Source: UBA93 sp964477205 (GTDB lineage Archaea > Micrarchaeota > Micrarchaeia > Norongarragalinales > Norongarragalinaceae). From it: DNA of 13,968 nucleotides. This document shows, one piece after another, positions 1 to 6,969 of the stretch (position 1 is its first letter; each line of letters opens with the position of its first letter). The stretch spans positions 1 through 13,968 of the forward strand of contig CAYZDE010000018.1 of assembly GCA_964477205.1 (NCBI GenBank), given 5' to 3'. Made by a program: the position numbers and the translations under genes. A model generated the notes under the pieces. The model was given only the letters and a program-made list of their open reading frames with translations. It did not search any database and had not been told where the DNA came from.

Positions 1-1008
1 ACCGGCGGCGTGAAAATGGTGCTCGACCCTGGAGTTCTGGTCGCCGCGGCACCCGAACTGGCGGAGGTAGCCTCGTTCAAGGGAGTGTCGAACTTATTCA
101 CCATCGCGAGTGAGGATTTGACCCCGCGGGAATGGGTGAAGATAGCGCAGGCAGTAGGAAAGCAATTGAACTCTGGAGTCGAAGGGGTCATCGTCACTCA
201 CGGCACGGACACCCTAGGTTACACGAGTGCCGCACTATCCTTTATGCTTAGGGGCCTAGGGAAGCCCGTTGCGGTAGTGGGCGCACAGCGCTCGCCGGAC
301 CGGGCGAGTTTTGACGGGGCGCTAAACTTGGTTTGCGGCGCGCGTTATGCGGCTTCGAATTACGGCGAGGTGGCGGTGGTAATGCACGCAACGCCTAATG
401 ACGATTATTGCTTCGCCCATCGCGGGACTAAAGTGCGTAAGATGCACTCCACGCGAAGGGATGCATTCAAATCCATTAATGACTCGCCGCTGGCGCGCGT
501 TTACCCTGACGGAAAGATTGAGAAAATGAATGAGCGGGCGAGAATGAGGCAAGGCGGGGAATGCCTGGTCGAAGCCGCGTTCGAAGAAAAAACCGGATTG
601 CTGAAGGCCTATCCGGGCGCACCGCCTGAACAGGTAGAGTGGTTCGTGGATAAGGGTTACAAGGGAATCGTCGTGGAAGCCATGGCTTTGGGCCACGTGC
701 CCACGCAGCCGTTGGACGCGAAAAAGTCGTGGCTCAAGGCAATTGAACGCGCGAACGAGGAAGGCGTAGTCGTCGCCTTCGCAACGCAATGCGGGTACGG
801 GCGCGTGAACCCGTTTGTTTACGCTAACTTGAGGCGGATGGGAAAGCGCGGCGTGGTTTACTGCAATGACTTGCTGCCGGAAACCGCTTTCGTGAAGCTC
901 GGCTGGCTCCTAGCGAAGTTCAAGGACGCGGACACGGTGCGCGAGGAATTATTAAGGGATTACGCGGGCGAATTCAACCCGCGGCTTACGGAGGCGGACT
1001 TCTATTGA
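1..1008 (+). CDS. gatD: Glu-tRNA(Gln) amidotransferase subunit D (5' part outside window)
   Basis: GatD is the asparaginase-like subunit of archaeal GatDE. It releases ammonia from glutamine so that GatE can convert Glu-tRNA(Gln) to Gln-tRNA(Gln). The frame is open from base 1, so the N-terminal Tudor-like domain and the first catalytic Thr motif lie outside the window; the internal GTG at 10 is not the true start. Visible are the second asparaginase motif THGTD at 196-210, then VVGAQRSPDR, the GatD-typical HRGTKVRKMHSTRRDAF block, LGHV, the QCGYGRVN block and LLPETAFVKL near the end. The stop overlaps the gatE start by 4 nt (TTGA), so the two subunits are probably translationally coupled. 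Family assignment is firm; only the missing 5' end is uncertain. Confidence 0.96.
   Translation, partial: TGGVKMVLDPGVLVAAAPELAEVASFKGVSNLFTIASEDLTPREWVKIAQAVGKQLNSGVEGVIVTHGTDTLGYTSAALSFMLRGLGKPVAVVGAQRSPDRASFDGALNLVCGARYAASNYGEVAVVMHATPNDDYCFAHRGTKVRKMHSTRRDAFKSINDSPLARVYPDGKIEKMNERARMRQGGECLVEAAFEEKTGLLKAYPGAPPEQVEWFVDKGYKGIVVEAMALGHVPTQPLDAKKSWLKAIERANEEGVVVAFATQCGYGRVNPFVYANLRRMGKRGVVYCNDLLPETAFVKLGWLLAKFKDADTVREELLRDYAGEFNPRLTEADFY
990..994 (+). promoter_or_regulatory. Shine-Dalgarno site that fixes the TTG start of gatE
   Basis: GGAGG lies inside the end of gatD, 10 nt before the TTG at 1005. Together with the TTGA overlap it makes TTG the convincing start of gatE despite being a rare start codon. 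Confidence 0.7.
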
Positions 1009-2705
1009 CCGGTTTCAAGTGTGGAGTTGAAATCCACCAGCGTTTGGACACCAGCAAACTATTCTGTAATTGTTATCACGACCCGGCCAAGGCAAAGGAA
1101 GGAGAATCCATAATGCTTGAGCGCAAGCTGCGCGCAGTGGCCGGCGAATTAGGTGAAGTTGACCGGGCCGCCGAATTCCAGGCGTCACTCGACAAAACGC
1201 ACGCTTACCGGGCGCCGCTCGCTTCGTCCTGCCTCGTTGAGTGCGATGACGAGCCCCCGCACGAGTTGAATGAAGAAGCGCTCGAACAGGCATTATTGTA
1301 CGCGAAAGCGTTGAAATCCAAATTCGTGGATGAAGTGCAGGTAATGCGCAAAATCGTACTCGACGGGAGCGCGGTGAGCGGCTTCCAGAGAACCTCTCTA
1401 GTGGCACTGGGTGGCAAAATCGACTCGAGTAAAGGCATAGTTGGAATTCAAGCCGTTTGTATTGAAGAAGAGAGCTCTGCAATAGACAACGGAGAGTACC
1501 GCCTCGACCGCTTGGGCATACCGTTAATCGAGGTGGCGACCGCTCCGGACATTAAGGACGGCGAGCACTGCAGGGAAGTCTGCGAAAAACTAGGATTGTT
1601 ATTGCGCTCGGTTGCAAAAGTACAGCGCGGAATCGGGAGCATCCGCCAAGACGTAAACGTTTCAATCAAGGGAGGCGCGCGAATCGAAATCAAGGGCGTA
1701 CAAGACTTGAAGGCTCTCTCGGCGCTCATTGAAAATGAAGTGCAAAGGCAGGAGTCGCTAATCAAGCTCAAGAAAACCAAAGTGAAAGCGTCTCCGATTT
1801 CGGATTGGAGCGCGGAATTCAAGGATTCACCTTGCGGAATACTCAAGGGAAAAAAAGTGTACGGCTTCACCGCCGACTGCCCCGGCCTCCTCAAGACAAA
1901 ACTGCATAAAGGAAAAACACTGGGAAACGAGCTCGCCGGTTACGCGCGGGTTAACGGGGCGCGCGGAATCATTCACTCGGACGAGGACTTGAAGAAGTAC
2001 GGCCTCGAATCATTCAAGAGCGGATTTTGGGTGGTCTGCGCGGGCAATGCAAGGGCCCTCGAAGCCGTGCGCGAGCGCCTGCTTACCCTTCAAAAAGGAG
2101 TGCCCGAGGAAACGCGCAGGGCCGACGGGGACAAAACGCATTACCTGCGCCCCCTGCCGGGCGGAGCGCGCATGTACCCTGAAACGGACTGCCCGCCAAT
2201 TCAATTGACTAAAGAGCGAATCAAATCCCTAGCCGAAGTTAAGGGGTTCGATGAGCGCGTAGCGGATTACGGGCAACTCGGCTTAGGCAAAACGCTCGCC
2301 GAGAAGGCCGCGCGCTCGGAGAAAACAAGCTTGTTCGAGTCGCTCGCCAACGAATACGACGCTAAACTCGTGGCATCGTTATTACTCGAAAAGAGCGTGG
2401 AGTTGAAGCGGGAAGGAATCGACTTGAGCGGCTTCAAGGAGGAAGAATGGCGCGAGTTATTACGCCTGCACGCAAAAGAATTCATAACGAAAGCGGGCAT
2501 GGAAGAATCATTAAAATTCCTAGCGAAAGAGCCCAAGGAAGCGTTTAAGAGAGTGCTCAAAGAAAAAGGATTCAAGCGGTTGAGCGCAAAGGAAGTTAAC
2601 GCGCTCGCCGAAAAGTTCGAGGGGCCATTCGGCCGATTCATGGCCGAACACCGGTTGAACGCGGACGCTTCGGACGCGCGCAAGGCATTCGAGAAAAGGA
2701 AGTGA
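1005..2705 (+). CDS. gatE: Glu-tRNA(Gln) amidotransferase subunit E
   Basis: GatE is the GatB-related subunit that phosphorylates and amidates Glu-tRNA(Gln), working with GatD. The 566-aa product starts at TTG, giving GFKCGVEIHQRLDTSKLFC, the usual family N-terminus. A GGAGG at 990-994 lies 10 nt upstream, which supports this unusual start. GatB/E motifs follow: KIVLDGSAVSGFQRT (about residues 116-130), CIEEESSAI (152-160), RLDRLGIPLIEVATAPDI (166-183) and GSIRQDVNVSI (211-221). An AspRS-like GAD insertion, diagnostic of GatE rather than GatB, covers about 265-370. THYLRPLPGGARMYPETDCPP follows in pieces near 380-400, then a helical tail. It is somewhat shorter than many GatE proteins, consistent with a compact genome. 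Confidence 0.97.
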   Translation: MTGFKCGVEIHQRLDTSKLFCNCYHDPAKAKEGESIMLERKLRAVAGELGEVDRAAEFQASLDKTHAYRAPLASSCLVECDDEPPHELNEEALEQALLYAKALKSKFVDEVQVMRKIVLDGSAVSGFQRTSLVALGGKIDSSKGIVGIQAVCIEEESSAIDNGEYRLDRLGIPLIEVATAPDIKDGEHCREVCEKLGLLLRSVAKVQRGIGSIRQDVNVSIKGGARIEIKGVQDLKALSALIENEVQRQESLIKLKKTKVKASPISDWSAEFKDSPCGILKGKKVYGFTADCPGLLKTKLHKGKTLGNELAGYARVNGARGIIHSDEDLKKYGLESFKSGFWVVCAGNARALEAVRERLLTLQKGVPEETRRADGDKTHYLRPLPGGARMYPETDCPPIQLTKERIKSLAEVKGFDERVADYGQLGLGKTLAEKAARSEKTSLFESLANEYDAKLVASLLLEKSVELKREGIDLSGFKEEEWRELLRLHAKEFITKAGMEESLKFLAKEPKEAFKRVLKEKGFKRLSAKEVNALAEKFEGPFGRFMAEHRLNADASDARKAFEKRK

Positions 2706-2715
2706 AAAAAGCCAA

Positions 2716-3750
2716 GTGGATTACGAGGAAGAAGACGGCGGTTTCTCTGAAAAGTTTTCAGGAGTAGCCGAAAACGCGCGCGAACTCACTGGTAAAGTAG
2801 GCGTAGCTAAAATCGTGCTAGCCTTGCTCATAATCAGCGTATTATACTGGGGCTTATTTTTGCGCCCTTCACCCGGCTCACTGTCAATCAGCGTAATCGA
2901 ACTCGACTCGGGCGAGTCTATAGTCGGCGCGGAAGTAATAATTTACTCCGAGAACGGGGAACAAATGGAACTGGATTACACGGACAACTCCGGCTCCGTG
3001 CGCTTCCAAGGCATTTCCTCACGCGAGGAATTAACAATCGAAGTCAGCCCGGGCGTACAGCATAAAACGCGTGCGGAATCAATTCAAATCGAGTCAGGAG
3101 AAAACGCGGACCTGCAAGTGCGCGTTGAGCGCGACTGGTCCCTGGAAGTCGACGCGATAAGCAAGCAATACTATGCGGGAGCCGGTTGCACTGCAATCGT
3201 TTCACTAATGATAACGAACAAGGGGGAAGCCGCCGTGCCAATAGAGTTCGTCGGCACCGGAGACTTGGAAGGATTGCTCTTAACGAGCGCACGGGCATTA
3301 AACGCAAAAACTAAGGAAACCATGGAAGTGCAAATAGCAGTGCCGAACGAAGAAAACGCCGGTTCCGAGTTGAATGGAAAAGTGCGGGTGAAATATTCGA
3401 ACGCGGGCGACTCCATTGTCATTAACGTGCTTGAGCCGCCTAGCCTGGACTTGAGCCCGAACGCAATTAACGCGAACCTCGGCGACGGAGAAAGTGGATT
3501 CGTTGAAATGCTCGAATTGAGCATTGACGAGGAAGGAATCGAGTTGGATGCTTCGTGCCGCGCGGTCGGCTCGGACTTGCAAGGAAAGATTTCAATTAGC
3601 GATGTTAACCCTAATGAGAAGCTAACCGCGGCGAAGCCCAAGCTCTTCAAGCTCACTTTCGGCCCGTTCACTCAAGGCGAGTACGCAGGGCAAATCATTT
3701 GCGAGACCTCTTGCGAGGAAAAAACCATTAACGTAATAATCGAGAAATAG
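2716..3750 (+). CDS. Single-pass membrane protein with extracytosolic beta-rich domains, function unknown
   Basis: I do not recognise this 344-aa protein as a named family. It starts at GTG 10 nt after gatE, with a Shine-Dalgarno-like GGAAGTGA at 2697-2704. Residues 1-29 are acidic and probably cytoplasmic. One membrane segment (about 30-50, AKIVLALLIISVLYWGLFL) follows. Then come a carboxypeptidase-regulatory/PEGA-like beta domain (about 54-135, with SGESIVGAEVIIYSENGE and DNSGSVRFQGI) and two further beta-rich stretches (about 145-240 and 245-344). The second contains VSLMITNKGEAAVPIEF, typical of Ig-like surface domains. A few Cys residues in the outer part could pair. It is probably a membrane-anchored surface protein. 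Co-transcription with gatDE is likely from spacing, but no functional link is visible. Confidence 0.8.
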   Translation: MDYEEEDGGFSEKFSGVAENARELTGKVGVAKIVLALLIISVLYWGLFLRPSPGSLSISVIELDSGESIVGAEVIIYSENGEQMELDYTDNSGSVRFQGISSREELTIEVSPGVQHKTRAESIQIESGENADLQVRVERDWSLEVDAISKQYYAGAGCTAIVSLMITNKGEAAVPIEFVGTGDLEGLLLTSARALNAKTKETMEVQIAVPNEENAGSELNGKVRVKYSNAGDSIVINVLEPPSLDLSPNAINANLGDGESGFVEMLELSIDEEGIELDASCRAVGSDLQGKISISDVNPNEKLTAAKPKLFKLTFGPFTQGEYAGQIICETSCEEKTINVIIEK

Positions 3751-3753
3751 GAG

Positions 3754-3857
3754 CGGGCCCGCGGGGACTTTCGCAAGCAAAGCAAACACTTTGCTGTTTC
3801 GAACCCCGGTCTCAAGCTCCGCAAGCTTGCATTCTATCCAAGCTATACTACGGGCCC
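3754..3857 (-). tRNA. tRNA-Arg (anticodon GCG) with a 30-nt intron in the T loop
   Basis: On the minus strand the acceptor stem GGGCCCG/CGGGCCC closes perfectly. The anticodon arm is CAAGC-TTGCGGA-GCTTG, giving anticodon GCG (Arg, codon CGC). The D loop has GG followed by A20, the usual Arg identity base. The T stem CGGGG/CCCCG is split by an intron at 3797-3768. After splicing, the T loop becomes the canonical TTCGAAT. The mature tRNA is about 74 nt, with discriminator G at 3754 and no encoded CCA; the CCA-adding enzyme is encoded nearby. As I align it, the D stem GTAT/GAAT has an A-A mismatch at 12-23. A TTTTTATAC element about 30 nt upstream is the likely promoter. A T6 run at 3724-3719, inside the neighbouring gene, may help termination. 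Confidence 0.9.
3768..3797 (-). other. tRNA intron at T-loop position 59/60 with bulge-helix-bulge motif
   Basis: The 30-nt intron sits between TTCGAA and T of the T loop. The precursor forms a textbook archaeal splice motif. The T stem GGGG/CCCC is the outer helix. A 4-bp central helix, TTCG (exon) with CGAA (intron), is flanked by 3-nt bulges AAA and AGT. The inner helix is AGCAAAG/CTTTGCT with a 6-nt loop. Cutting after the second base of each bulge, the known archaeal endonuclease rule, gives AA^A and AG^T and restores a consensus T loop. Confidence 0.88.
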
Positions 3858-3884
3858 GCGTGACAGTATGTTTGGAGTGAAAAA

Positions 3885-3893
3885 GTATAAAAA
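3885..3893. promoter_or_regulatory. TATA box, possibly serving both directions
   Basis: On the + strand, GTGAAAAAG precedes TATAAAAA (3886-3893), a good BRE/TATA pair. It would place transcription start near 3915, about 30 nt before the Zn-ribbon start codon. On the minus strand the same bases read TTTTTATAC, about 28-36 nt upstream of the tRNA 5' end, the right distance for the tRNA-Arg gene. Only 87 bases separate the two divergent genes, and I see no second equally good element. Confidence 0.6.
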
Positions 3894-3930
3894 CGCGCGT
3901 CATCAGTTTTAATGTCCTAATAGTCTAAAA

Positions 3931-3935
3931 GGAGG
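3931..3935 (+). promoter_or_regulatory. Strong Shine-Dalgarno site for the Zn-ribbon gene
   Basis: GGAGG, 9 nt before ATG at 3945. It is the strongest ribosome-binding site in the window and probably also feeds translation of the overlapping ribL and aEF-1beta genes. Confidence 0.7.
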
Positions 3936-3944
3936 TTTTGGTTT

Positions 3945-4091
3945 ATGGCGTGTATTAGTTGCGGGCGCGAGTCGCCCGATCGAGTTAGGTTTCCGTGCCC
4001 GAATTGCGGGGCAGAATTAGAGCGTTGTGCGGACTGCCGCAAAAACGAGAACGCTTACGTTTGCTCCGGCTGCGGGTTCGAAGGGCCTTGA
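3945..4091 (+). CDS. Small Zn-ribbon RNA-binding protein (COG2888/HVO_2753-type)
   Basis: This is a 48-aa protein made of four cysteine knuckles: CISCG at the N-terminus, then CPNCG, CADC and CSGCG, ending in the family hallmark NAYVCSGCGFEGP. Known relatives are archaeal two-zinc-site proteins predicted to bind RNA and act in translation, often encoded beside aEF-1beta. That context is conserved here. It has a strong GGAGG site and a TATA box upstream. The TGA stop overlaps the TTG start of the next gene by 4 nt. The length is normal for the family. Its biochemical role is not established, so the function is only translation-associated by family and context. Confidence 0.9.
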   Translation: MACISCGRESPDRVRFPCPNCGAELERCADCRKNENAYVCSGCGFEGP

Positions 4092-4483
4092 AAGTAATTG
4101 CATTCGGCGCGTTTGACGTGCTGCACGAAGGCCACGAGCACTTCCTTCGCAAAGCGCGCGCGCTCGGCGACTACCTGGTAGTCGTGGTGGCGCGCGACTC
4201 CACGATAAGAAAAGTGAAGGGCAAATCCCCTTGGCAAAGTGAAGGAGAGCGCTTGGCGCAATTGCGCACCCTTGACTGCGTGGATGAAGCAATCCTGGGC
4301 GGCGAAGGCGACAAGCACGAAATCATCCGCAAGGTCAAGCCGGAGGTAATCGCTTTGGGTTATGACCAGGAAGCAAACGAGGAAGAGTTAAAGGAATTCG
4401 GCGAGGTGAAGCGCTTAAGCGCTTTCAAGCCGGCAACGCTCAAGAGTTCGATAATAAAAAAGGAGTTGAAGAAGAATGGGTAA
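4088..4483 (+). CDS. ribL: FAD synthase, RibL-type nucleotidyltransferase
   Basis: This 131-aa cytidylyltransferase-like enzyme probably adenylates FMN to FAD, the role of archaeal RibL. The N-terminus KVIAFGAFDVLHEGHEHFL carries the HxGH catalytic motif (residues 13-16). It is followed by LVVVVARD, a basic loop around KVKGKSP, EGERLAQL, LGGEGDKHEII, ALGYDQE and a C-terminal SSIIKKEL (ISSS-like) motif. I start it at TTG 4088 because the family N-terminus begins there. The same frame runs further upstream, but that part would lie entirely over the Zn-ribbon gene and looks like low-complexity Arg/Leu shadow. It overlaps the preceding stop by 4 nt and the next gene by 8 nt. A glycerol-3-phosphate cytidylyltransferase specificity cannot be excluded, but archaeal context favours RibL. 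Confidence 0.88.
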   Translation: MKVIAFGAFDVLHEGHEHFLRKARALGDYLVVVVARDSTIRKVKGKSPWQSEGERLAQLRTLDCVDEAILGGEGDKHEIIRKVKPEVIALGYDQEANEEELKEFGEVKRLSAFKPATLKSSIIKKELKKNG

Positions 4484-4724
4484 AGTTTTGTGTTCAATGA
4501 AGGTTTTCCAAGAGGAAGGAAGCACACCCGAGGAAGTGCTCGAATCCGTAAAGAAAATCGAGGGTTTTCACGATGGCGAAGTAATCGACTTTGTTTTCGG
4601 GTCTAAAGTCGTGCAAGCGAAGTTCATTACGGAGGACGGCTCCGGCCGCGACTTCGAAGAGGAAATCAAAGCGCTGCCTTGCGTGGCGAATGTTCAAGTC
4701 GAGGAAGTCGGCTTAATCAGTTAG
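4476..4724 (+). CDS. ef1b: Translation elongation factor aEF-1beta
   Basis: This 82-aa protein is the archaeal guanine-nucleotide exchange factor that recharges aEF-1alpha with GTP. The N-terminus MGKVLCSMKVFQEE matches the family start. DFVFGSKVVQAKF is the counterpart of the conserved PIAFGLKAL strand, and the C-terminus CVANVQVEEVGLIS forms the last strand. It is slightly shorter than the usual ~90 aa. AGGAG at 4461-4465, 10 nt before ATG, supports the start. It overlaps ribL by 8 nt and lies in the same operon as the Zn-ribbon gene, a common archaeal pairing. Its stop codon interleaves with the stop of the convergent CCA-adding enzyme gene. Confidence 0.92.
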   Translation: MGKVLCSMKVFQEEGSTPEEVLESVKKIEGFHDGEVIDFVFGSKVVQAKFITEDGSGRDFEEEIKALPCVANVQVEEVGLIS

Positions 4725-6094
4725 GTTCTCCACCACTCCTGTTTTCGCCCCAGGTACGACCACAGCGCGGGCAATTCCGAGTCGGATACGTTCGCGCAGT
4801 CCTTTCCCGCGAGTAACAATGCGTTATTTAATGGCTTAGTCAAGCGCGAGCCCGCTGCGAATGAACCCGGTTTTGCTAGTAAGCCGGCTAAATAGTCGAG
4901 GGCGTCCGTCTTCTTAACCGCCTCTTCAACGAACACGCGCGAGCCACGCAAGAACGGGCCGCGCAACGGCTTTTCGTGCGCTTTCGCGAAGCGGCGGCAC
5001 GACGCCTCGTCCCAAACGAACGGTCCCTGCACTGCACGCAAAGCCGGGCGGTTCAAGTAAGCGAGCTCGATTATTATTCCGCATCGGTCCGCGCAGTAAT
5101 GCGAGTGGTCAACTATTTGAAACCCAGCCATTTGCATCCGCTTGACCAGCGAACCCGCGGTCTTGCGGATTTGAGGCACGAGAATGTCCTCGATTACTTC
5201 CGGCTTCTCGAAAGTCAATAAGATTAATGCCGTGCCCCGCGCCTTAATGCGGCTTACAATGCGCTTGCGAATCGGCTTGGAGGATTTCGGGGCGAAGAAG
5301 AATTCGCGTGACGGAGCTCGCTTGAACTCTTGGCATAGCGCAATGAATTTCGCGAAGTTCTCTTCGCTGACTACGGCGGCTACGTTGCGCTTCTTGTCGA
5401 TAGCGTCGATTAGTACGAGTGGCGCGTCGAACTCTGGCTTCGTGGAAGCGTAGAATCCCTCCAAGTCCACGAATACTTGCGGCTTCCACTTGCCGGCCTC
5501 TTCAACTAGTTTCAATAGGGAACGGTAATTGAGTATCAAGTATTCGCATAGGAGGCCCGAAAAGCCTTGCACGCTGATTTCAGCTCCGTAAATTCCGGCG
5601 GTTTTCAGTATTTTCTTGAGGAGGCGAACATCGCGCCTTTGCGCCTTAGTCAAGCGCTCTTGCAAGTAAGTCATGTGCAAGGGCGTGCGGTCAACCGCGC
5701 TCTTGAGCTCGCCGTGCGCCTCAAGTTGAAAGCATGGAATGACTTCGACTTCAAAGCCCTCGACAACGGCCTTCAAGTAAGGGTGCTCGGCGTAGTGCGT
5801 AACCCAATTCGCGTCAACGGTTTTACGGGCAGCGGCAAAAGTTTTTTTGACGATGTAATCCTCGGAATGCTTGCGCGGAAACTTGAGGAACAAGTCGATG
5901 TCGCGGTCGCCGCGGAGGCCCGTGTCACGGGCTGCCGAGCCCACGAAACATGCTTCCGCACCCGGCTCGTTCAGCGTCTTGAGCAAGTCGCGGGAGAATT
6001 TAGTGGCGAACTCGCGGTCAAGCTTTGCTTCCTCGTCCGTGGGAGTAATCTCCTTGGAAACGGATTCCAATAACTTGTCTACCTTGCGCGCCAT
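4721..6094 (-). CDS. cca: CCA-adding enzyme (archaeal class I tRNA nucleotidyltransferase)
   Basis: It adds CCA to tRNA 3' ends without a nucleic-acid template; the tRNA-Arg in this window lacks encoded CCA. The length, 457 aa, is typical. The catalytic head has VGSAARDTGLRGDRDIDLFL with the carboxylate pair D65/D67, then YAEHPY (101-106) and FEVEVIPCF with E117 in the position of the third carboxylate, which is usually Asp. KSAVDRTPLHMTYL, the ATP-handling block GIYGAEISVQGFSGLLCEYLI (in overlapping pieces) and VDLEG/IDKKRNVAAVVS follow as in Archaeoglobus CCA. The C-terminal body domain is more divergent. It is last in a minus-strand operon, 26 nt after the prepilin peptidase. Its stop overlaps the aEF-1beta stop (TTAG, 4 nt). 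Confidence 0.95.
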   Translation of the reverse strand: MARKVDKLLESVSKEITPTDEEAKLDREFATKFSRDLLKTLNEPGAEACFVGSAARDTGLRGDRDIDLFLKFPRKHSEDYIVKKTFAAARKTVDANWVTHYAEHPYLKAVVEGFEVEVIPCFQLEAHGELKSAVDRTPLHMTYLQERLTKAQRRDVRLLKKILKTAGIYGAEISVQGFSGLLCEYLILNYRSLLKLVEEAGKWKPQVFVDLEGFYASTKPEFDAPLVLIDAIDKKRNVAAVVSEENFAKFIALCQEFKRAPSREFFFAPKSSKPIRKRIVSRIKARGTALILLTFEKPEVIEDILVPQIRKTAGSLVKRMQMAGFQIVDHSHYCADRCGIIIELAYLNRPALRAVQGPFVWDEASCRRFAKAHEKPLRGPFLRGSRVFVEEAVKKTDALDYLAGLLAKPGSFAAGSRLTKPLNNALLLAGKDCANVSDSELPALWSYLGRKQEWWRT

Positions 6095-6120
6095 GAGAAA
6101 GAAAAGTAATTCGGGGTTTA

Positions 6121-6969
6121 TTAATGCAACAAGAGGTAAGCGACGAAGTCGCCGAACAAGAGCGTCGCGGCGAGGCCAAGTAACAAGTAAGGCCCGAAGC
6201 GCGGCAGGTTAGAGTGAACGAACACTTGCTTGAGCCCCGCTTTGCGGATGCGCGCGAGGTTCTCTTTCGTCGCTACTTTGCCTATGTTAAATTTCTTGAC
6301 CGTGGCTTTCGGGAGCTTGGATAAGTCGAGTACGTCTTCATCCTCTACCTTGGACAATGGAACCTTTTTTACTATCACGAAGCGCATTATTTCATCGCGG
6401 AATAAGAACAAGAAAGCTGATGACGCGCCCAGGGAGAATAATATCAGGGACTGCAACGCGGTCAAGCCGAACCCTAGGGATAATCCGGCAAGCGCGGCGG
6501 CCATGCCGACGAGTAAGGTGCGCGCCTTAAGCGAGGTGAGGACCGAAGGCGCATTTTTTGACAGCTTGAAAGCGTATAGTAAAGCCGAGCCTGCGGTTGC
6601 GGCGAGGGAAGCGAAAATGAAAATGCTTACTACCGGAGGGAAAATAAGCAGGTAGGCGGGCACCGCTATTTCGGGCGCGAGCAACACCGGCAAAGGTAAT
6701 AGTAAGTGCAATCCCGCGAGTAAGTAAACGTCTCCGGCGCCGAACTGCCCGGCGCGGAATGCAATGTAACCGAGCAGCATGATGAAGGCGAATCCGAGGA
6801 AAACCGAGTGAATGAATTCAAAATCAAGGGTGGCGAGGTTGAGGAGTGCGCCGGCGATTACCATCCCGTACAATAAGTTGTCGTCGATGAAGCTCGTATG
6901 CGCGTCCTGCCAGGCAGCTGCGCCCGTGCCGATTAACGCCAGGGCAATGCGGAGGAGTTCAAAGTTCAT
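6121..6969 (-). CDS. Archaeal type IV prepilin/prearchaellin peptidase (A24 family)
   Basis: This 282-aa membrane aspartyl protease should cleave class III signal peptides of pilins and archaellins on the cytoplasmic face of the membrane. Both catalytic Asp sites are visible: D22 in WQDAHTSFIDDNL after the first membrane helix, and D80 in the GAGD motif (77-80). Several hydrophobic segments follow, at about 1-19, 33-48, 55-71, 81-100, 102-123, 145-165 and 167-185. A soluble stretch at about 186-257 (VPLSKVEDEDVLDLSKLP, IGKVATKENLARIRK) and a last helix complete it, as in archaeal A24 proteins with a C-terminal extension. The start overlaps the SRP54 stop as ATGA. No pilin or archaellin gene is visible in the window. 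PibD versus FlaK/EppA subtype cannot be told. Confidence 0.9.
   Translation of the reverse strand: MNFELLRIALALIGTGAAAWQDAHTSFIDDNLLYGMVIAGALLNLATLDFEFIHSVFLGFAFIMLLGYIAFRAGQFGAGDVYLLAGLHLLLPLPVLLAPEIAVPAYLLIFPPVVSIFIFASLAATAGSALLYAFKLSKNAPSVLTSLKARTLLVGMAAALAGLSLGFGLTALQSLILFSLGASSAFLFLFRDEIMRFVIVKKVPLSKVEDEDVLDLSKLPKATVKKFNIGKVATKENLARIRKAGLKQVFVHSNLPRFGPYLLLGLAATLLFGDFVAYLLLH

Noticed and set aside
3995..4087. Upstream extension of the ribL reading frame
   Set aside because: It lies wholly over the Zn-ribbon gene in another frame, encodes Arg/Leu-rich sequence without similarity to the family, and the RibL N-terminus begins at TTG 4088.
5567..6073. 168-aa plus-strand open frame opposite the CCA-adding enzyme gene
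   Set aside because: Antisense shadow of a firmly identified gene in GC-rich sequence; no family motif or independent start signals.
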